A stretch of DNA of 8,497 nucleotides, from NCBI RefSeq assembly GCF_023228785.1, contig NZ_JALOAN010000056.1, positions 1 to 8,497 on the forward strand, read 5' to 3'. The stretch is from Sulfurimonas sp. Lineage in GTDB: Bacteria > Campylobacterota > Campylobacteria > Campylobacterales > Sulfurimonadaceae. Positions 6,680 to 8,497 of the stretch are shown here, piece by piece. The position numbers and the translations under genes were made by a program. The stretch's first letter is position 1, and each line of letters starts with the position of its first letter. Under the pieces are notes generated by a model that was not told where the DNA came from, did not search any database, and saw nothing but the letters and a program-made list of their open reading frames with translations.

Positions 6680-7648
6680 TTATATTTTTGGTTTTATCTG
6701 TTGGCTAAAAACTCTTAGCATCTCTTTGCTCTCATCCATATCAGATGATGCAACCTTTAGAACTAGATGTAAGTTTTTTATCTTTGACTTTATCTCTCTT
6801 ATCTGCTCCGCACACTCATCTACACCTCCTGTTATTGCAGCTTTCATAAAGTTACTAGCATCAAAAAACTCATATCTTTGAGCTAGTAGTTTTTCATAAT
6901 TATCTTTGTTAAAGCTTGGTTGGTCTTGCTTTGATTTGACTGCACGCATGCACTTTATAAAGTGGTCAGTCGATACTATTGCAGTGCTGTAAGCCTCTTT
7001 TTTAGTCGGTGCAACTGAGAAAACTCTCATAAGAACAGTCTGAGGGTAAAATCCAGCTATATTTTTATAATACTCCTGCGCTTCTACACACTCACTAAGA
7101 GTTGCTCCTTGAGAAAACATCAAACCATAAGAGTTTTTAGCGGCAAACGCTATGGTCTCTTTGGTTGAAAAAGTTGCTATAAAGGTCGGGATTTTATCTT
7201 GTACTGGTTTTGGTTCAAACCTTGCATCTTCATAGAGTTTTTGCTCTATTGTCTTTATATTTTGATAAAGTTCATCTCTTAAAGTATCCGCATCTTTGTC
7301 AAAATACTCCAAATCAAGTGTAAATCCACCCTTAGCAAAGCCAGCATTTATACGACCATTTGAGAGATTATCAAGGGTAGAAATCTCCTCCGCCAGTCTT
7401 GTTGAGTTATAAAAAGGAGCTAAAAAAGCAGCAGCTCCTATACGAATCTTTTTAGTCTTTGCAGCCAAAGATGCCATCATCAACGATGGGTTTGGTATAA
7501 CGCTAAAAGGGTTAAAGTGATGCTCAGCAAACCAAACTTCATCAAAACCTAACTCCTCAGCCAAAACACCAAACTCAATATCATCTAAAATGGCCTTTTG
7601 TGTGTTGTTATTGTAATTTTCTGTAAGTAGAAATATTCCTAGTTTCAT
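6680..7648 (-). CDS. Luciferase-like (LLM class) flavin-dependent monooxygenase
   Basis: The product is 322 residues, close to the usual length of bacterial-luciferase-like TIM-barrel enzymes. These use reduced FMN (some F420) and oxygen to oxidise an organic substrate. Family marks seen are AEELGFDEVWFAEHHF at 30-45, whose HH pair matches the active-site His region of LuxA, then IRIGAAAFLAPFYNSTRLAEEISTLDNLSNGR (68-99) and NAGFAKGGF (101-109). The substrate is unknown; relatives act on alkanesulfonates, long-chain aldehydes and other compounds. It is the first gene of the operon, with a strong ribosome binding site AAGGAG six bases before the ATG, and it follows the ModE-like palindrome. Why an oxygen-using enzyme leads a putative molybdate operon is unclear. 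It could cleave or build an organic ligand, or sit there for sulfur acquisition. Confidence 0.88.
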   Translation of the reverse strand: MKLGIFLLTENYNNNTQKAILDDIEFGVLAEELGFDEVWFAEHHFNPFSVIPNPSLMMASLAAKTKKIRIGAAAFLAPFYNSTRLAEEISTLDNLSNGRINAGFAKGGFTLDLEYFDKDADTLRDELYQNIKTIEQKLYEDARFEPKPVQDKIPTFIATFSTKETIAFAAKNSYGLMFSQGATLSECVEAQEYYKNIAGFYPQTVLMRVFSVAPTKKEAYSTAIVSTDHFIKCMRAVKSKQDQPSFNKDNYEKLLAQRYEFFDASNFMKAAITGGVDECAEQIREIKSKIKNLHLVLKVASSDMDESKEMLRVFSQQIKPKI

Positions 7649-7661
7649 CTTAACTCCTTTT

Positions 7662-7685
7662 TGTTATATCAATATAGATATAACG
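7662..7685 (-). promoter_or_regulatory. ModE-like operator upstream of the monooxygenase-Mop-receptor-methyltransferase operon
   Basis: The minus strand carries GTTATATC, six bases, GATATAAC, a perfect 8-bp-arm palindrome. It is preceded by ATC, so the left half reads ATCGTTATAT. The enterobacterial ModE consensus has ATCGNTATAT-like half-sites at the same spacing. The site ends 13 bases before the ATG at 7648, just ahead of the ribosome binding site, where a bound regulator would block transcription. Campylobacter jejuni is known to use a ModE-like repressor for molybdate and tungstate transport. The region is very AT-rich, so chance palindromes are possible, but the Mop gene downstream supports the reading. 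The promoter is probably one of several TATATT-like boxes here, not resolvable by eye. Confidence 0.55.
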
Positions 7686-7707
7686 ATATAAAAATATAAA
7701 CTTGCTA

Positions 7708-8497
7708 TTAAAACTTAAACTCATAAGATGTGCCTATTACTCTTCCTTGATCTTCAAATCCGAAGATGGTCATGTAGTTTTCATCAAGAAGGTTTCTGCT
7801 GTAGAGTGATAATTTGGCATCGTTTTGAAATAGTTTGTGGTTGTAGTCTAGAGAGAGGTTTATAGAGATAAAATCCCCTACATCATGATACTTTTTGTCA
7901 ATCGTAAAAAAGTTAGACTCATAAGTGCTTAGATATTTACCAGAAAAATTTAGAGCATAGTTCCCGATTTTTTTCTGCATAAGCGCAGAGATATTGTGTT
8001 TTGGTATCTCGTTTTTCTTTGCATCAGCCGTTGCATGAGCGTAGCTAAATGAGTAGTAAAAGGAGTCTACTTTACCATCAAAACCAAATTCCCCACCATA
8101 TCTTTTTTGATCTATCTGATTAAATACTATATATGGAACATTGTTTGTTCCAAAATAAAGAGGCGATTTTATGTTTTTATTGTCATATAAGAAGAGATTT
8201 AGCGTAGGATTAAAGTATTGATTTACTACTTTTTTTACTCCTAGTTCATATCTATAATTTTTTTCATCTTTCATAGCAGACCCATCTGCGCTCATGGCAT
8301 CATCAGTAGTTCCTGATGTTAGATATGCAAATCTTGCACTAGCTTCTAAAGAGTTGCTAAATTTATAAAGTGCTCCAAATGAAAAAGCCATAGAAGCTTT
8401 TGCCCACTTATCTTCTATAATAGAGAGTTTTTGATTGTTAAGTTTTGTAACATTATCTGCCAAGACAGAGTTTGGATCATATCTCTCAACAGATGAA
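7708..8497 (-). CDS. TonB-dependent outer-membrane receptor, C-terminal part (runs off right edge)
   Basis: The frame is open from the right edge and has no true start in the window; the N-terminus, plug and signal peptide lie outside. The visible roughly 263 residues are barrel strands, with alternating aromatic/polar segments such as FSFGALYKFSNSLEASARFAYL, ELGVKKVVNQYFNPTLNLFLYD and FYYSFSYAHATAD. They end in LYSRNLLDENYMTIFGF and GTSYEFKF with a terminal Phe, the standard C-terminus of TonB-dependent receptors. It differs clearly from the complete receptor at 4279-6246, so it is not a recent duplicate. It points the same way as the four-gene operon, 59 bases upstream of it. The ModE-like site lies in that gap, so the operon probably has its own promoter, though read-through is possible. 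Ligand unknown. Confidence 0.88.
   Translation of the reverse strand, partial: SSVERYDPNSVLADNVTKLNNQKLSIIEDKWAKASMAFSFGALYKFSNSLEASARFAYLTSGTTDDAMSADGSAMKDEKNYRYELGVKKVVNQYFNPTLNLFLYDNKNIKSPLYFGTNNVPYIVFNQIDQKRYGGEFGFDGKVDSFYYSFSYAHATADAKKNEIPKHNISALMQKKIGNYALNFSGKYLSTYESNFFTIDKKYHDVGDFISINLSLDYNHKLFQNDAKLSLYSRNLLDENYMTIFGFEDQGRVIGTSYEFKF

Noticed and set aside
7664..7680. TGATATAAC on the minus strand as an extended -10 promoter
   Set aside because: Transcription would begin at the ribosome binding site itself, leaving almost no leader. The sequence is better explained as the right half of the palindrome.
7649..7707. Molybdenum-cofactor riboswitch in front of the operon
   Set aside because: The gap is only 59 bases and AT-rich, too short and simple for that riboswitch; a protein operator fits better.
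8461..8463. TTG as the start codon of the right-hand receptor
   Set aside because: The frame stays open to the window edge (SSVERYDPNSV upstream), there is no signal peptide after the TTG, and the visible part is only the C-terminal barrel of a larger protein.

Overview
The window is AT-rich, densely packed DNA, most like a Campylobacterota chromosome of the Sulfurimonas type. This rests on the style of the proteins: a ferredoxin-dependent 2-oxoacid oxidoreductase, a secreted DsrE-like protein, a minimal chemoreceptor behind a FliA-type promoter, and several TonB-dependent receptors. The genus is inferred and no marker gene is present.

Left part (1-1687, + strand). A complete beta subunit of a 2-oxoacid:ferredoxin oxidoreductase comes first; its alpha/gamma partner is presumably just off the left edge. 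A gene-free stretch of 387 bases follows. It holds three copies of a small hairpin-bearing repeat (two direct, one inverted and diverged), then a 9-bp inverted repeat around a TATAAT, then a probable promoter for a small secreted DsrE-family protein.

Middle (1676-3433, - strand). Two genes read leftward, converging on the DsrE gene with a 12-base overlap. The first is a 186-residue protein of unknown function and the second a membrane chemoreceptor-like protein with a very short signalling hairpin and no recognisable HAMP domain. Upstream lies a close match to a sigma-28 (FliA) promoter (TAAAACTT, 11-base spacer, GCCGATAT), which would put both genes in the flagellar/chemotaxis regulon.

Right part (3467-8497, - strand). 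Four genes form a tight operon with gaps of 8-10 bases: a luciferase-like flavin monooxygenase, a two-domain Mop molybdate-binding protein, a TonB-dependent outer-membrane receptor and a class I SAM methyltransferase. At all three junctions the upstream TAA stop is part of the next ribosome binding site (TAAGGA or TAAGGG). In front of the operon is a perfect palindrome (GTTATATC, 6 bases, GATATAAC) resembling the operator of the molybdate-responsive regulator ModE. The operon is therefore a candidate molybdate/tungstate (oxyanion or chelate) acquisition system using an outer-membrane receptor, with two enzymes of unknown substrate. The C-terminal part of a second, different TonB-dependent receptor lies upstream and runs off the right edge. 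No TonB/ExbBD, ModABC or TupABC gene is in the window.
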